DNA of 34,370 bases from Bacillota bacterium (GTDB lineage: Bacteria; Bacillota; Limnochordia; Limnochordales; DUMU01): NCBI GenBank assembly GCA_012839805.1, contig DUMU01000043.1, positions 1-34,370 of the forward strand, in the 5' to 3' direction. Under the pieces are notes generated by a model that was not told the origin of the DNA, searched no databases, and saw nothing but the letters and a program-made list of their open reading frames with translations. Both the position numbers and the translations under genes were made by a program. Shown piece after piece: positions 1 through 8,070 of the stretch (positions are counted from its first letter, which is position 1; each line of letters starts with the position of its first letter).

Positions 1-58
1 CCCACGAATCGTCACTCCTTTGGTTTTGTCTCACCAAAGATGATTCGTGGGCTTTTTG
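1..58 (+). terminator. Rho-independent terminator-like hairpin
   Basis: A 10-bp perfect outer stem pairs 1-10 with 42-51, and a 7-bp inner stem pairs 18-24 with 33-39. The hairpin is followed at once by CTTTTTG (52-58). On the plus strand this is a typical intrinsic terminator for a gene lying before the window. It also folds on the minus strand, with an A-rich run before it, so it could be part of a bidirectional boundary or an element end. Confidence 0.75.
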
Positions 59-214
59 TAGGGTCCTGCAAGCCGCAGCACTTCTTGGTTACAATAATCC
101 CTGGTAAAATATGGTACGCGACTTTTGAAAACAACAATATACACCAAGGTGAGCCACGGGTCAAAGGAGTGCGGGGCTGACCTCCAGTCCCGGATGGCAC
201 GCCAGCTACAGTTG

Positions 215-991
215 TCAACCAGCGACTTTGATGACCTGGTAGATTGCCCCCTCTCTTACGAGACGTTTGTCGCTAAGCTGAGACGTGAGGGGCGACTGTG
301 AGAAGTAAGCGTCCGGGCAAGCCGGCCGTACAGTGAGGTGTGTCAACGCCCCGCTCGCAGGGGTGTAGGGTGCGGCCGGCTGGACCCGGGCTGCACCCCA
401 GCGAGGCCGCAGCAGGCGGTGCGAGCCCGTGGGCACGCCGAGTTTCGAAGGCGCGGGGTTCAGCCGGACCAGCGCCACGGAATCATTGTTGGCTGCCCCT
501 TCCGGCGCGAGCAGAAGGTCGGGAGCGGTGACGGTCTCATCGGGCGTTACGAAGACCCGGGTTTCAGCCACCGCCTGGCCGGTCTCGGCCGGTCGTGCCA
601 GGAGGCTGCGAGCGGTCCGGTTCGCCCGGTCCGGCAACCCGGCGAGCCCGCGGCCTGCGGGTGGCTCGCCGTTCACGGCGAACCCCCGGGCCTCCCGGTC
701 GACGGGCGGCCGGGCCACCGCCACCATCGCTCCCGCCACCATTCCCGCCTTGACCGCCTGAACGGTCTGCCACCCCGCCGGCACGTTGTCCAGGCGGTAT
801 TGACCGTTCGCCGCGGTGGTGGCCACCAGTGCCGTTCCTTTTACGGTGACTCGAGCACCCGCGACGGCGAGACCCTGCAGATCAATCACTTTTCCGACGA
901 TTGAACCCGTAGGCTCCGGTCCGCCGCCGCCACCTCCGCCTCCACCACCACCTCCGCCACCTCCGCCCCCACCACCGCCACAACCTGCCAC
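215..991 (-). CDS. Poly-glycine lipoprotein with carboxypeptidase-regulatory-like domain; start damaged or unusual
   Basis: The frame encodes about 258 residues. A lipobox (LVAGC) is followed by 20 consecutive glycines, then a segment resembling a carboxypeptidase regulatory-like beta-sandwich (GSIVGKVIDLQGLAVAGARV ... NGQYRLDNVPAG). Reading upstream in the same frame gives a plausible signal peptide (SRLRITVLGLALLVAGC), so it should be an exported lipoprotein with glycines as a flexible tether. That frame has no ATG, GTG or TTG before the lipobox and closes with TAG at about 1066; a TTG start at 1079 lies in another frame beside an A6 run. The gene is therefore frameshifted, or uses a rare start such as ATT at about 1020. 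The C-terminal 70 residues match nothing I recognise and may be shifted too. The molecular role is unknown. Confidence 0.55.
   Translation of the reverse strand: MAGCGGGGGGGGGGGGGGGGGGGGPEPTGSIVGKVIDLQGLAVAGARVTVKGTALVATTAANGQYRLDNVPAGWQTVQAVKAGMVAGAMVAVARPPVDREARGFAVNGEPPAGRGLAGLPDRANRTARSLLARPAETGQAVAETRVFVTPDETVTAPDLLLAPEGAANNDSVALVRLNPAPSKLGVPTGSHRLLRPRWGAARVQPAAPYTPASGALTHLTVRPACPDAYFSQSPLTSQLSDKRLVREGAIYQVIKVAG
920..979 (-). repeat. GGN trinucleotide tract encoding 20 glycines
   Basis: Twenty successive GGN codons (GGC, GGT, GGA and GGG mixed) lie directly after the lipobox cysteine of the minus-strand lipoprotein. The third positions vary, so this is not a pure microsatellite. The tract is still a likely site of replication slippage in steps of three. 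Confidence 0.9.
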
Positions 992-1089
992 CAGGAGCGC
1001 CAGGCCGAGAACGGTAATCCTTAGGCGGGATGCGCCGACTTCCTTGGTAGGGAATGGCCGTTTTTTCTACTGCTGCCAACGAGGGCGCG

Positions 1090-1137
1090 ACCGGTCGGCA
1101 GGAAGACCGGCCGGCAGGAAGACCGGTCGGCAGGAAC
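1090..1137. repeat. Three tandem copies of a 16-bp repeat
   Basis: The unit ACCGGTCGGCAGGAAG occurs at 1090-1105, 1106-1121 (one change, T to C) and 1122-1137 (last base C). A degraded fourth copy may follow at about 1138-1154. It lies just upstream of the minus-strand lipoprotein gene and outside any convincing coding frame. Confidence 0.85.
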
Positions 1138-1408
1138 GCCGGTTAAGCAGGAAGGGCATGTGATAAAGTGTGGCCTGGGGCAAGCGGACGCCGGGTCAGG
1201 GCGCCGGCAAAAATCACCTCTACCCGACGCGACGAAGAATGACGAAGAATTACGAGAGCGGGGAGGAAAATGGTCGCGGCCGGAGAAGAACACAACCGGT
1301 CCTAGAAACGGTTACCATACCGTAACAGGGATGGTAGCCGAAGGCTTACGGTGAAGCGTGGGGTGGGCTGCCGGTTGGTAAGTTAACGGACTTGTGGCAA
1401 ACTAAGGA

Positions 1409-1427
1409 AATGACGGCCGCCGTCATT
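1409..1427. promoter_or_regulatory. 19-bp inverted repeat, candidate operator
   Basis: Arms AATGACGGC and GCCGTCATT form a perfect 9-bp inverted repeat around one central C. It lies about 130 bases before the start of the HIRAN-MNT gene. Toxin-antitoxin operons are commonly autoregulated through such sites, but operator function here is inferred from symmetry and position only. Confidence 0.45.
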
Positions 1428-1542
1428 GGAATGAATAACCAGTACCGCCGGTGCGCGCTGCCGGGCTTTTCTTCGGACGGCATGGGGTCCTGTGGCGGGT
1501 TGGTTTATGGCATCTGTAGTATGGGAGGCATCTGTGGCAACG

Positions 1543-1552
1543 AAGGAGGTGA
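1543..1552 (+). promoter_or_regulatory. Ribosome binding site that sets the HIRAN-MNT start
   Basis: AAGGAGGTGA is a full-length complement of the usual 16S rRNA 3' end and sits 5 bases before the GTG at 1558. It decides for that GTG over the in-frame GTG at 1492 and ATG at 1507, which lack a good site. Confidence 0.8.
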
Positions 1553-1557
1553 CCGGG

Positions 1558-2727
1558 GTGGCGAAACGTGAGGGCAGGCAGGTGCTCTGCCTGGTATGGA
1601 AGAATCAGGCAACGCGCCAACGGTATCTGATCGGATACCTTTCCCGGGATGAGGCCGGCTACCATTTTCGCTACGACCTGGCGTCACCCCGTTCACTCAA
1701 AGCCGCGATGCAAGTGGGGTTCGTGTTGCCAGACGCCTTCCCCGACCCGGAGGGGGAGTGGCATTCGGACCGGCTGTTTCCCGTCTTCGCCCGCCGGCTA
1801 CCTCGGGGCGAGCGAGCGGAAGGACTTAAGGAGGCGGGCGTGCCGTTCGACGACCCTATGGAGTTCTTGCGCCTGACCGGCGGTAGACTCGTCAACGATA
1901 CGCTGGAGTTCCTCGAGCCAATCGAGCCCGGGGAGAGGGCCGGGGAGTATTCGGTTCGGTTCCCGGTAGCCGGCTGGCGGTACTACGAGGGCGAGGCGGT
2001 TATTGACGAGTTACGTCCCGGGGCCAGAGTATGGCTTGAACTCGAGCCGGATAACCCGTTTGACGCGAGCGCTATCCGGGTGTTGTCCCCGTCCCGGGTT
2101 CATGTGGGTTACGTTCCGGCCATCTATTCGTGGTACTTGGACGATGCTGTCTCGAGGGGCGATTACCGAGCCATAGTGGACCAGCTGGGGCCGAAAGAAG
2201 ACCCGCAACAGCGAGTAATGGTCCATTTTCAGAGTCGCGTTCGGTCCCTTACCAACGTGACCCCCATGCCGAAAGGAATCGACAAGTACGTCGGGCGGCT
2301 GAAAACGCCAATGGTGATAGCCCGGATGCTGCCCTTAGCGCCCTGGGAAGAGGAGCCGGGCAGCGAGGATAGCAAGTTCAGCGGGCGCAGGCTCGAGGAC
2401 CTGCACCTCGATACCGGGAGCAAAGCGGCGGTACTTGAGGTCAAGCGGCGTCTTCAGGCGGAAGTCCCGGAAGTCAAGAAGCTGGTTATTTTCGGCTCCG
2501 TGGCGCGGGGTCAGGCAGGTCCGGACTCGGACTTAGACCTGCTAGCCTTGACTACGCACGAGCTACCCTATGAAGAGAAGCAGCGGATTTACGATATCAT
2601 TTTCGACGTTAACATCCAATACGATACAAACTTAAGCATCGTGTGCGTTGGTGAGGAGCTATGGAACCTCGGTCCGTTCTATCTTCCAATTCGTCCTGAC
2701 GTAGAACGAGAAGGAGTTTTGGTGTGA
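1558..2727 (+). CDS. HipA_N-like + HIRAN + minimal nucleotidyltransferase fusion protein (putative MNT antitoxin)
   Basis: The protein is 389 residues from the GTG chosen by its Shine-Dalgarno site. Residues about 5-125 resemble the HipA N-terminal subdomain (a FRYD segment, then LFPVFARRLPRGERAE). Residues about 135-205 match a HIRAN domain (AGWRYYEGEA, LELEPDNPFDASAIRV, HVGYVPAIYS), a fold known in other proteins to bind DNA ends. After a charged linker, residues about 285-389 are a minimal nucleotidyltransferase with an intact GS-X10-D-X-D motif (G313, S314, D325, D327). The HEPN gene follows with a 4-base GTGA overlap, so the two are translationally coupled. In the characterised HepT/MntA systems the MNT protein neutralises the HEPN toxin by AMPylating it, which predicts an antitoxin role here. 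HipA_N + HIRAN proteins occur without MNT as far as I recall; the three-part fusion is the unusual feature. Confidence 0.85.
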   Translation: MAKREGRQVLCLVWKNQATRQRYLIGYLSRDEAGYHFRYDLASPRSLKAAMQVGFVLPDAFPDPEGEWHSDRLFPVFARRLPRGERAEGLKEAGVPFDDPMEFLRLTGGRLVNDTLEFLEPIEPGERAGEYSVRFPVAGWRYYEGEAVIDELRPGARVWLELEPDNPFDASAIRVLSPSRVHVGYVPAIYSWYLDDAVSRGDYRAIVDQLGPKEDPQQRVMVHFQSRVRSLTNVTPMPKGIDKYVGRLKTPMVIARMLPLAPWEEEPGSEDSKFSGRRLEDLHLDTGSKAAVLEVKRRLQAEVPEVKKLVIFGSVARGQAGPDSDLDLLALTTHELPYEEKQRIYDIIFDVNIQYDTNLSIVCVGEELWNLGPFYLPIRPDVEREGVLV

Positions 2728-3146
2728 GAGAGGATGAGTACAAAGGCATCTTAGCTGAACACTGGCTAGAAAAGGGGGAAGATGCACTAGAGTCGGCCGT
2801 TCTAGAGCTGAAGGGTGGCCATAAGGAAGCTGCAGTTAACCGTTGTTATTACGCGTGTTTCTATGCGTTTAGCGCAGTACTTACCAGGGCCGGCCGGCGT
2901 TTTAGGAAACACGCTGCGGTGCGCGCAGCTCTAAATCGTGATTATGTCAAGAAAGGGATCATTCCGAGAGAATTGGGCAGGTTATACAACATGCTGTTCT
3001 TGAATCGAGAGCGAGCTGACTATCAACCGCTGGCGAGGTTCGAGTACGAGACCATTCGACGGTGGATTTATGAGATCAGAGGTTTCATCGACTGGTGCAG
3101 GAAGTACGTCGATATCGCCGAAGGTAACGAAGGCGACCGTAAATAG
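2724..3146 (+). CDS. HEPN-domain protein, UPF0332-like (putative toxin partner of MNT)
   Basis: A 140-residue, mostly helical protein begins at a GTG overlapping the MNT stop, with AAGGAG at 2711-2716 as ribosome binding site. It matches the UPF0332/HEPN pattern: an N-terminal helix (HWLEKGEDALESA), the central NRCYYACFYAFSAVL (residues 39-53), RKHAAVR (61-67) and an RERADY segment (95-100). Proteins of this type pair with MNT proteins, and many HEPN proteins are RNases. The textbook R-X4-6-H-X-Y motif is not clearly present. The conserved basic and tyrosine residues at R95/R97/Y100 occupy the equivalent late-helix position in UPF0332 members, so RNase activity is uncertain. Family assignment is firm and the toxin role is inferred from the pairing. 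Confidence 0.85.
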   Translation: MREDEYKGILAEHWLEKGEDALESAVLELKGGHKEAAVNRCYYACFYAFSAVLTRAGRRFRKHAAVRAALNRDYVKKGIIPRELGRLYNMLFLNRERADYQPLARFEYETIRRWIYEIRGFIDWCRKYVDIAEGNEGDRK

Positions 3147-3190
3147 AGGTTAGACACAGGAAGCTACGAGGATAGGCAGAGGGTAGGCTA

Positions 3191-4654
3191 ATGGGTACAT
3201 CCGTTGAGGTCGGAGTGGCAGCGAAGACCTTGGAAAAGGCAGGGGACAAGCCCGGCTTTAAGGTCCCCGTGTTCGACCTCAGCCGGCAGAATGCCGAGCT
3301 GCACGACGAGATCTTCGCGGCGCTGGAGCGGGTGATCGGAAGCGGACACTTCATCCTCGGGGAGGAGGTCGAGGCGTTTGAAGCCGAGATCGCCCGCTTG
3401 TCCAGAGTCCGCTACGCGATCGGCGTCGGCAACTGCTCGGATGCGCTGCACCTGGTGCAGCTCGCGCTCGGGATCGGGATCGGGCCGGGGGACGAAGTGA
3501 TCACGACGCCTTTCACCTTCTTTGCCACCGCCGGGGGGACGGCCCGGCTGGGGGCTCGGCCCGTTTTCGTGGATATCGATCCCGTGACCTTTAACATCGA
3601 TCCGGCCCGGGTGGAGGCGGCCATAACGCCGAGGACCCGGGCTATTATCCCCGTTCACCTCTACGGGTTGCCGGCGGATTTGCCGGCGCTCCGCAGAGTG
3701 GCCGACCGCCACGGCCTGGTGCTGATCCAGGACGCGGCGCAGGCGCTGGGGGCTCGGGTTGCCGGAGTTCAGGAGGCCGGGCAGCCGGCTGCTGGAGCTC
3801 AGGTTACCGGGGCCCCGTCTCCCTCCACTCTCGCCGGTCCAGCCGCGCCTGACCCTCCGACAAGACGGTCCTGCGCGGTTATGGATACGGACACCCACCG
3901 CAAACCGCCGTCGCCACCTGCTCAGGCCAACAGGCCTACGCCCCGAGACTTGGCCGGGAGGAGCGTCCGTACGCCGGTGGGAACTGCCGCTTCTCAAGCC
4001 CTGGGAGGCGGTAACGACGCGCCGATCGCCGCTATCGGCGACGTCACGTGCTACAGCTTCTTCCCGACCAAGAACCTCGGGGCGTTTGGCGACGGCGGCA
4101 TGATCGTCACGGACTCTGCCGAGCTTGCCGAGCGGTTGCGGATGCTGCGGGCTCACGGTTCAAAGCCCAAGTACTACCACCACCTGTTCGGATACAACAG
4201 CCGCCTCGACGCCCTGCACGCCGCGGTCCTGCGGGCGAAACTCCCGTACCTGCCGGCCTGGATCGAACGCCGCCGGGCCATCGCCGCCCGCTACCGCTTG
4301 CTCCTGGCCGATACCTGTCCCGTTCGGGACGGGCTGGTGGAGCTCCCGGCCGAGGCGTGGCCAGCGGCAGCACCAGCGCAGGCACCCGCACCCGAAGCAG
4401 CAGACCTGGCCGGAGCGGCCGGAGCCGGGCATGCGTACCACGTATACCACCAGTTCACCATCCGGGTGCGCCGCCCGTACCGGGATGCCCTGCGCTAGCA
4501 CCTGGCTCAGCACGGAGTGCAGACGGCGGTCTACTACCCGCTCGCACTCCATTTACAGAAGGTGTTCGAGCCCGTGGGCTACCGGCCCGGCGACTTTCCC
4601 GAAGCTGAACGGGCCACCGAGAAAGGCCGAACTCAGCTCAGTCCGATCGGCTGA
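3191..4654 (+). pseudogene. DegT/DnrJ/EryC1/StrS sugar aminotransferase, broken by an in-frame TAG and a degraded C-terminus
   Basis: The ATG at 3191 follows a GAGGG site. The frame shows a PLP-dependent nucleotide-sugar aminotransferase: VPVFDLSRQNAELHDEIF, GVGNCSDALHL, DEVITTPFTFFAT, IQDAAQALGA, then SFFPTKNLGAFGDGG with the PLP lysine K294. TAG at 4496-4498 interrupts a conserved stretch; the same frame continues with family sequence (HLAQHGVQTAVYYPLALHLQ, GDFPEAERATE) and then loses similarity before TGA at 4652. About 260 bases (3755-4018) encode a Pro/Ala-rich insertion next to the PLP-lysine region. A shorter Ala/Pro insertion precedes HAYHVYHQFTIRV. It would have made an amino sugar for the polymer. 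Readthrough is possible but the degraded end argues for a pseudogene. Confidence 0.85.
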
Positions 4655-4953
4655 ACGCCACCGATGGGGGTGTTGCGGCGGTCGCCGAAGCTCATTGGGG
4701 ACCAGACGGTGCAGCTGTGTCCGGTACGTCGAGGACAAAGTTTATAAGGTTACCTGGGGCTTGCCGCTGGTCAAGTCCTATGGTCTCCCGAGCGGGTTGA
4801 CCTCGGCAACAAACGCTACATCACCAAGAACCCCAACAAGGTCACCGGCGCCACGGCCCCGGCCTCTCTCGTGGTGGGTCCGGCCTTCTGAGAACCGATC
4901 CAGGACGTGGAGTCCGCTTCTTCGGGTCCGGAGGCCTCCTGGGGTGTTAAGGG
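4655..4953. other. Gene-free stretch before the CDP-sugar operon
   Basis: Short frames here have no recognisable family features; the sequence looks like decayed coding DNA. A 10-bp palindrome GGAGGCCTCC lies at 4930-4939. AAGGAGG at 4954-4960 is the ribosome binding site of the next gene, 8 bases before its GTG. Confidence 0.5.
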
Positions 4954-4968
4954 AAGGAGGACTCTTGT

Positions 4969-5739
4969 GTGAAGACAGTGATCCTGGCTGGTGGAATAGG
5001 CTCGCGGCTTGCAGAGGAGACCACCGTTCGCCCCAAGCCGATGGTCGAGATCGGCGGCAGGCCGATTCTGTGGCACATCATGAGTATCTACGCAAGCTAC
5101 GGGTTCAATGAATTTATCGTAGCGCTAGGCTACAAGGGTGAGGTTATCAAGGAGTATTTCCTTAACTTCTATGCCCTGAATAACGACCTGACCATCGACC
5201 TGAGCACTGGTCAAACAATCATCCACGACGGAAACCAGCCCAACTGGAAGGTACACCTGGTCGATACGGGGCTACGAACCCAAACGGGGGGCCGCATCAA
5301 GCGGCTTGCTCGTTGGATTGGTAATGAAACGTTTATGCTCACGTACGGGGACGGGGTCGCAAACGTCGACCTTCGGGGGCTTTTAGACTTCCACCGATCC
5401 CACGGCAAGTTGGCCACCGTGACTGCGGTTCGCCCCCCGGCTCGCTTCGGAGGCCTGGGTTTCGACGGGGATCTAGTGGTTCGGTTTGTCGAGAAGCCTC
5501 AAACGGGCGAGGGTTGGATCAATGGGGGGTTCTTCGTTCTCGAGCCGGGCGTGCTCGACTACATAGAAGGCGACGACACCGTATGGGAGCGTGAGCCTTT
5601 AGAACGGTTGGCCGCTGACGGCCAGCTTGTAGCCTACAAGCACGCCGGATTCTGGCAGCCGATGGACACTTTGCGCGAGAAGCAGTTGCTTGAGGCGCTT
5701 TGGGAGTCTGGGAAGGCGCCCTGGAAGGTATGGCTATGA
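4969..5739 (+). CDS. rfbF: Glucose-1-phosphate cytidylyltransferase
   Basis: The 256-residue protein is full length for the family and starts at GTG 4969 behind AAGGAGG. It makes CDP-glucose from CTP and glucose-1-phosphate, the first step toward CDP-dideoxyhexoses. The N-terminal nucleotidyltransferase signature is clear ([17 protein letters not shown], then [18 protein letters not shown]). Further family features are [43 protein letters not shown] and [11 protein letters not shown]. The stop overlaps the next gene by ATGA, and five genes from here to 9376 form one coupled operon. Specificity for CTP over dTTP is supported by these RfbF-type segments and by the CDP-glucose enzymes that follow. 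Confidence 0.95.
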   Translation: MKTVILAGGIGSRLAEETTVRPKPMVEIGGRPILWHIMSIYASYGFNEFIVALGYKGEVIKEYFLNFYALNNDLTIDLSTGQTIIHDGNQPNWKVHLVDTGLRTQTGGRIKRLARWIGNETFMLTYGDGVANVDLRGLLDFHRSHGKLATVTAVRPPARFGGLGFDGDLVVRFVEKPQTGEGWINGGFFVLEPGVLDYIEGDDTVWEREPLERLAADGQLVAYKHAGFWQPMDTLREKQLLEALWESGKAPWKVWL

Positions 5740-6734
5740 TGGTTATGAACTCGAGGTTCTGGTCGGATCGGCGCGTCTTCGTCACCGGCGCGACCGGGCT
5801 GGTAGGCTCCTGGCTTGTCCGAGAGCTGGTGGACCGGGGCGCTTACGTCGTGGTTCTGGTGCGGGACTGGGATCCTCAGTCCGAGCTGATTCGTAGTGGT
5901 ACCATTCATCGCACCCATGTTGTTCACGGGCGCTTGGAAGACTTCGGAACCTTGGAGCGGGCTATCAACGAACACGAGGTGGACACGGTCTTTCATCTTG
6001 GAGCTCAAACCATTGTCGGTACAGCTTTGCGTAGCCCGCTTGCGACCTTTGAAGCGAACATTCGAGGCACCTATAACTTGCTGGAAGCGTGCCGGGTTCA
6101 TGCGAAGCTTGTTCAGCGGGTTGTGGTCGCATCAAGTGACAAAGCTTACGGAGAGGTGGCAACCCTTCCATACATCGAGGACATGCCGCCACTGGGCCGC
6201 CACCCGTATGACGTGTCTAAGTCCTGCGCAGACCTCCTGGCTCAGGCGTACTACCATACCTACGGCACACGCGTCGTTGTGGTCCGTTGCGGGAATATCT
6301 TTGGGGGGGGCGATCTTAATTGGAGCCGGATTGTTCCCGGAACAATTCGCAGCCTGTACCATGGCCAACGCCCCGTTATTCGCAGCGATGGCCGGTACAC
6401 TCGAGACTATCTTTACGTCATGGATGCCGTCATGGGGTATTTAGCGGCGGCTGAGGCGGTGGGCCGTCCAGGGGTTGCGGGTGAAGCGTTTAACTTTGCG
6501 CCCGAACGGCCCCGAAGCGTGCTGGAGGTTGTAGGAGCTCTGCGGGAGCTCATGGGCCGGACCGACCTTGAACCGGTCATCCTAAATGAGGCGAAGGCGG
6601 AGATTCGCGATCAATACTTGTCGGCAGAAAAAGCGCGGACGATACTGGGTTGGAGACCCACGTACAGCTTCGAAGTCGGATTAAAAGCTACTGTCGACTG
6701 GTACAAAGAGTTTTTCTCCGGGAGGGCGCCATGA
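5736..6734 (+). CDS. rfbG: CDP-glucose 4,6-dehydratase
   Basis: This SDR-family enzyme of 332 residues converts CDP-glucose to CDP-4-dehydro-6-deoxyglucose using bound NAD. I chose ATG 5736 because it overlaps the upstream stop as ATGA and lies 7 bases after GGAAGG (5723-5728); ATGs at 5730, 5739 and 5745 are also in frame. Visible features are the Rossmann motif [10 protein letters not shown], the [12 protein letters not shown] segment, the [10 protein letters not shown] strand with catalytic-site residues, and the YxxxK pair in [34 protein letters not shown] is typical of RfbG, and [10 protein letters not shown] and [12 protein letters not shown] lie near the C-terminus. The next gene again overlaps by ATGA. 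Confidence 0.95.
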   Translation: MMVMNSRFWSDRRVFVTGATGLVGSWLVRELVDRGAYVVVLVRDWDPQSELIRSGTIHRTHVVHGRLEDFGTLERAINEHEVDTVFHLGAQTIVGTALRSPLATFEANIRGTYNLLEACRVHAKLVQRVVVASSDKAYGEVATLPYIEDMPPLGRHPYDVSKSCADLLAQAYYHTYGTRVVVVRCGNIFGGGDLNWSRIVPGTIRSLYHGQRPVIRSDGRYTRDYLYVMDAVMGYLAAAEAVGRPGVAGEAFNFAPERPRSVLEVVGALRELMGRTDLEPVILNEAKAEIRDQYLSAEKARTILGWRPTYSFEVGLKATVDWYKEFFSGRAP

Positions 6735-7180
6735 TCCACGGGGTTTCCATACATCCGCTTCAGATCATACCAGACGAACGGGGTCAAGTTATGCATATGC
6801 TTCGGAATGACGCACCCCACTTTCAACAGTTTGGAGAAATCTATTTCTCCATGGTGTACCCAGGGGTGGTCAAAGGCTGGCACTTGCACAAGCGCATGAC
6901 CATGAATTATGCGGTGCCTGTTGGCATGATTAAGCTTGTGCTTTATGACGATCGCCAAGAATCCCCCACCAGGGGAGAGATCATGGAGCTGTTTATCGGG
7001 GAGAGCAACTACGTCCTTGTGACCATTCCCCCAGGCATCTGGAATGGCTTTAAAGGGATCGGAGTTAAGCCTGCGCTTGTTGCGAACTGTGCTACGATAC
7101 CCCATGACCCAGAAGAAATAGTCCGCATGGACCCCTTTAACAATCCGATCCCGTATGACTGGGGACTTCGCCATCGGTGA
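6731..7180 (+). CDS. Cupin-type nucleotide-sugar epimerase (RmlC/AscE-like)
   Basis: A 149-residue protein beginning at ATG 6731, which overlaps the rfbG stop. It belongs to the dTDP-4-dehydrorhamnose 3,5-epimerase (RmlC) cupin family in a short form: [54 protein letters not shown] and [15 protein letters not shown]. The catalytic-type histidine lies in KGWHLHK. Between a CDP-glucose dehydratase and the E1 dehydrase, the likely job is C-5 (or C-3,5) epimerisation of a CDP-4-keto sugar, as AscE does in CDP-ascarylose synthesis. The position in the operon is inference; the exact substrate cannot be read from sequence. It ends in a GTGA overlap with the next gene. Confidence 0.85.
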   Translation: MIHGVSIHPLQIIPDERGQVMHMLRNDAPHFQQFGEIYFSMVYPGVVKGWHLHKRMTMNYAVPVGMIKLVLYDDRQESPTRGEIMELFIGESNYVLVTIPPGIWNGFKGIGVKPALVANCATIPHDPEEIVRMDPFNNPIPYDWGLRHR

Positions 7181-8070
7181 TCCGCGAACTAGTCATCGGC
7201 GCATCCGGCCTTGTCGGCTCGCATCTCTATCGAATTGCCCGAAGGTCGGGCAGTGCAGTGGTGGGGACTTATTGGTCTCATCCGTTGCCGGGCCTTCGTT
7301 TTCTGGATATAAGAGAGTCCGATGCAGTGGAAAGGCTACTGGAAGAGTTCGACCCAGAGGTGATCTACCTCCCAGCTGCTCGACCCAATGTGGACTGGGT
7401 GGAGGAGCACCCGGCGGAGAGCCGTTTGGTCAACGTCGAAGGCCCTCTTCAGTTAATCCGTCTCCTCCGAGGGTCGAGGCGGAAGCTTGTGTATTATTCG
7501 TCGGACTACGTGTTCGATGGCGAGGCCGGCCCCTACGACGAGTCGGATGTGCCGCACCCGATCAATGAGTACGGCCGGCAAAAGCTGGCGGTGGAACGCG
7601 CCATACAGGAAAACCTGGATCTTTGGCTGATCTTGCGTGTCACCGTCGTGTACGGATGGGAGCAGGAGGGCAAGAATTTCGCTCAACGTGCTCTTCGCGT
7701 CCTACGGGCTGGTGGCACAGTGAAAGCGCCCACCGACCAGCTTGGAAACCCGACTTACGCTTCCAACCTGGCAGAGGCCTCTCGGGAGCTGGCGCTACGG
7801 GGGTTCGTAGGCCTGTTCCACTTGGCCGGACCAGAGCGAGTCTCTCGTTACGAATTTGCTCGAGAACTCGCAAGGGTTTTTGAACTTAACGAAGAGAGAG
7901 TGCTTCCGGTTAAAACCAGCGAACTCAACCAGAAAGCGAAGCGCCCCCTCAATGCTGGCATGGTTGTGACGAAGGCCCAGGCGGTCCTAAACGTGAGGTT
8001 GCTAGGATACAAGGAAGGTCTTTCACAAATGAAGAGCGAGGTTTTATACTGCGATGACGGATGCGCATGA
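7177..8070 (+). CDS. RmlD-like nucleotide-sugar 4-ketoreductase (SDR family)
   Basis: The 297-residue SDR protein starts at GTG 7177 inside the preceding stop. It has the RmlD-type layout: [10 protein letters not shown] Rossmann motif, [45 protein letters not shown], and YGRQK carrying the catalytic Tyr and Lys. [14 protein letters not shown] and [17 protein letters not shown] are C-terminal substrate-domain features. The expected reaction is NAD(P)H reduction of the 4-keto group to the finished deoxysugar nucleotide, using the CDP-sugar made by its neighbours. It overlaps the following gene by 17 bases. Family is certain; the stereochemical outcome is unknown. Confidence 0.88.
   Translation: MIRELVIGASGLVGSHLYRIARRSGSAVVGTYWSHPLPGLRFLDIRESDAVERLLEEFDPEVIYLPAARPNVDWVEEHPAESRLVNVEGPLQLIRLLRGSRRKLVYYSSDYVFDGEAGPYDESDVPHPINEYGRQKLAVERAIQENLDLWLILRVTVVYGWEQEGKNFAQRALRVLRAGGTVKAPTDQLGNPTYASNLAEASRELALRGFVGLFHLAGPERVSRYEFARELARVFELNEERVLPVKTSELNQKAKRPLNAGMVVTKAQAVLNVRLLGYKEGLSQMKSEVLYCDDGCA

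Larger units (their letters stand above)
1138..1557. other. Gene-free stretch upstream of the HIRAN-MNT/HEPN operon
   Basis: About 420 bases with no convincing gene; short open frames here show no family features. It holds a 19-bp inverted repeat at 1409-1427 and a strong ribosome binding site at 1543-1552. I found no clear -35/-10 pair. Confidence 0.6.

Noticed and set aside
12-218. 68-codon minus-strand frame over the window start
   Set aside because: It runs through the terminator hairpin, has no ribosome site and resembles no protein family.
3188-4156. Long minus-strand frame opposite the aminotransferase
   Set aside because: It is the antisense shadow of the clear DegT-family frame; the product is Arg/Gly/Pro-rich without family features.
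4125-5111. 328-codon plus-strand frame crossing from the aminotransferase into rfbF
   Set aside because: Ser/Arg/Thr-rich out-of-frame translation with no motifs, overlapping two recognised genes.
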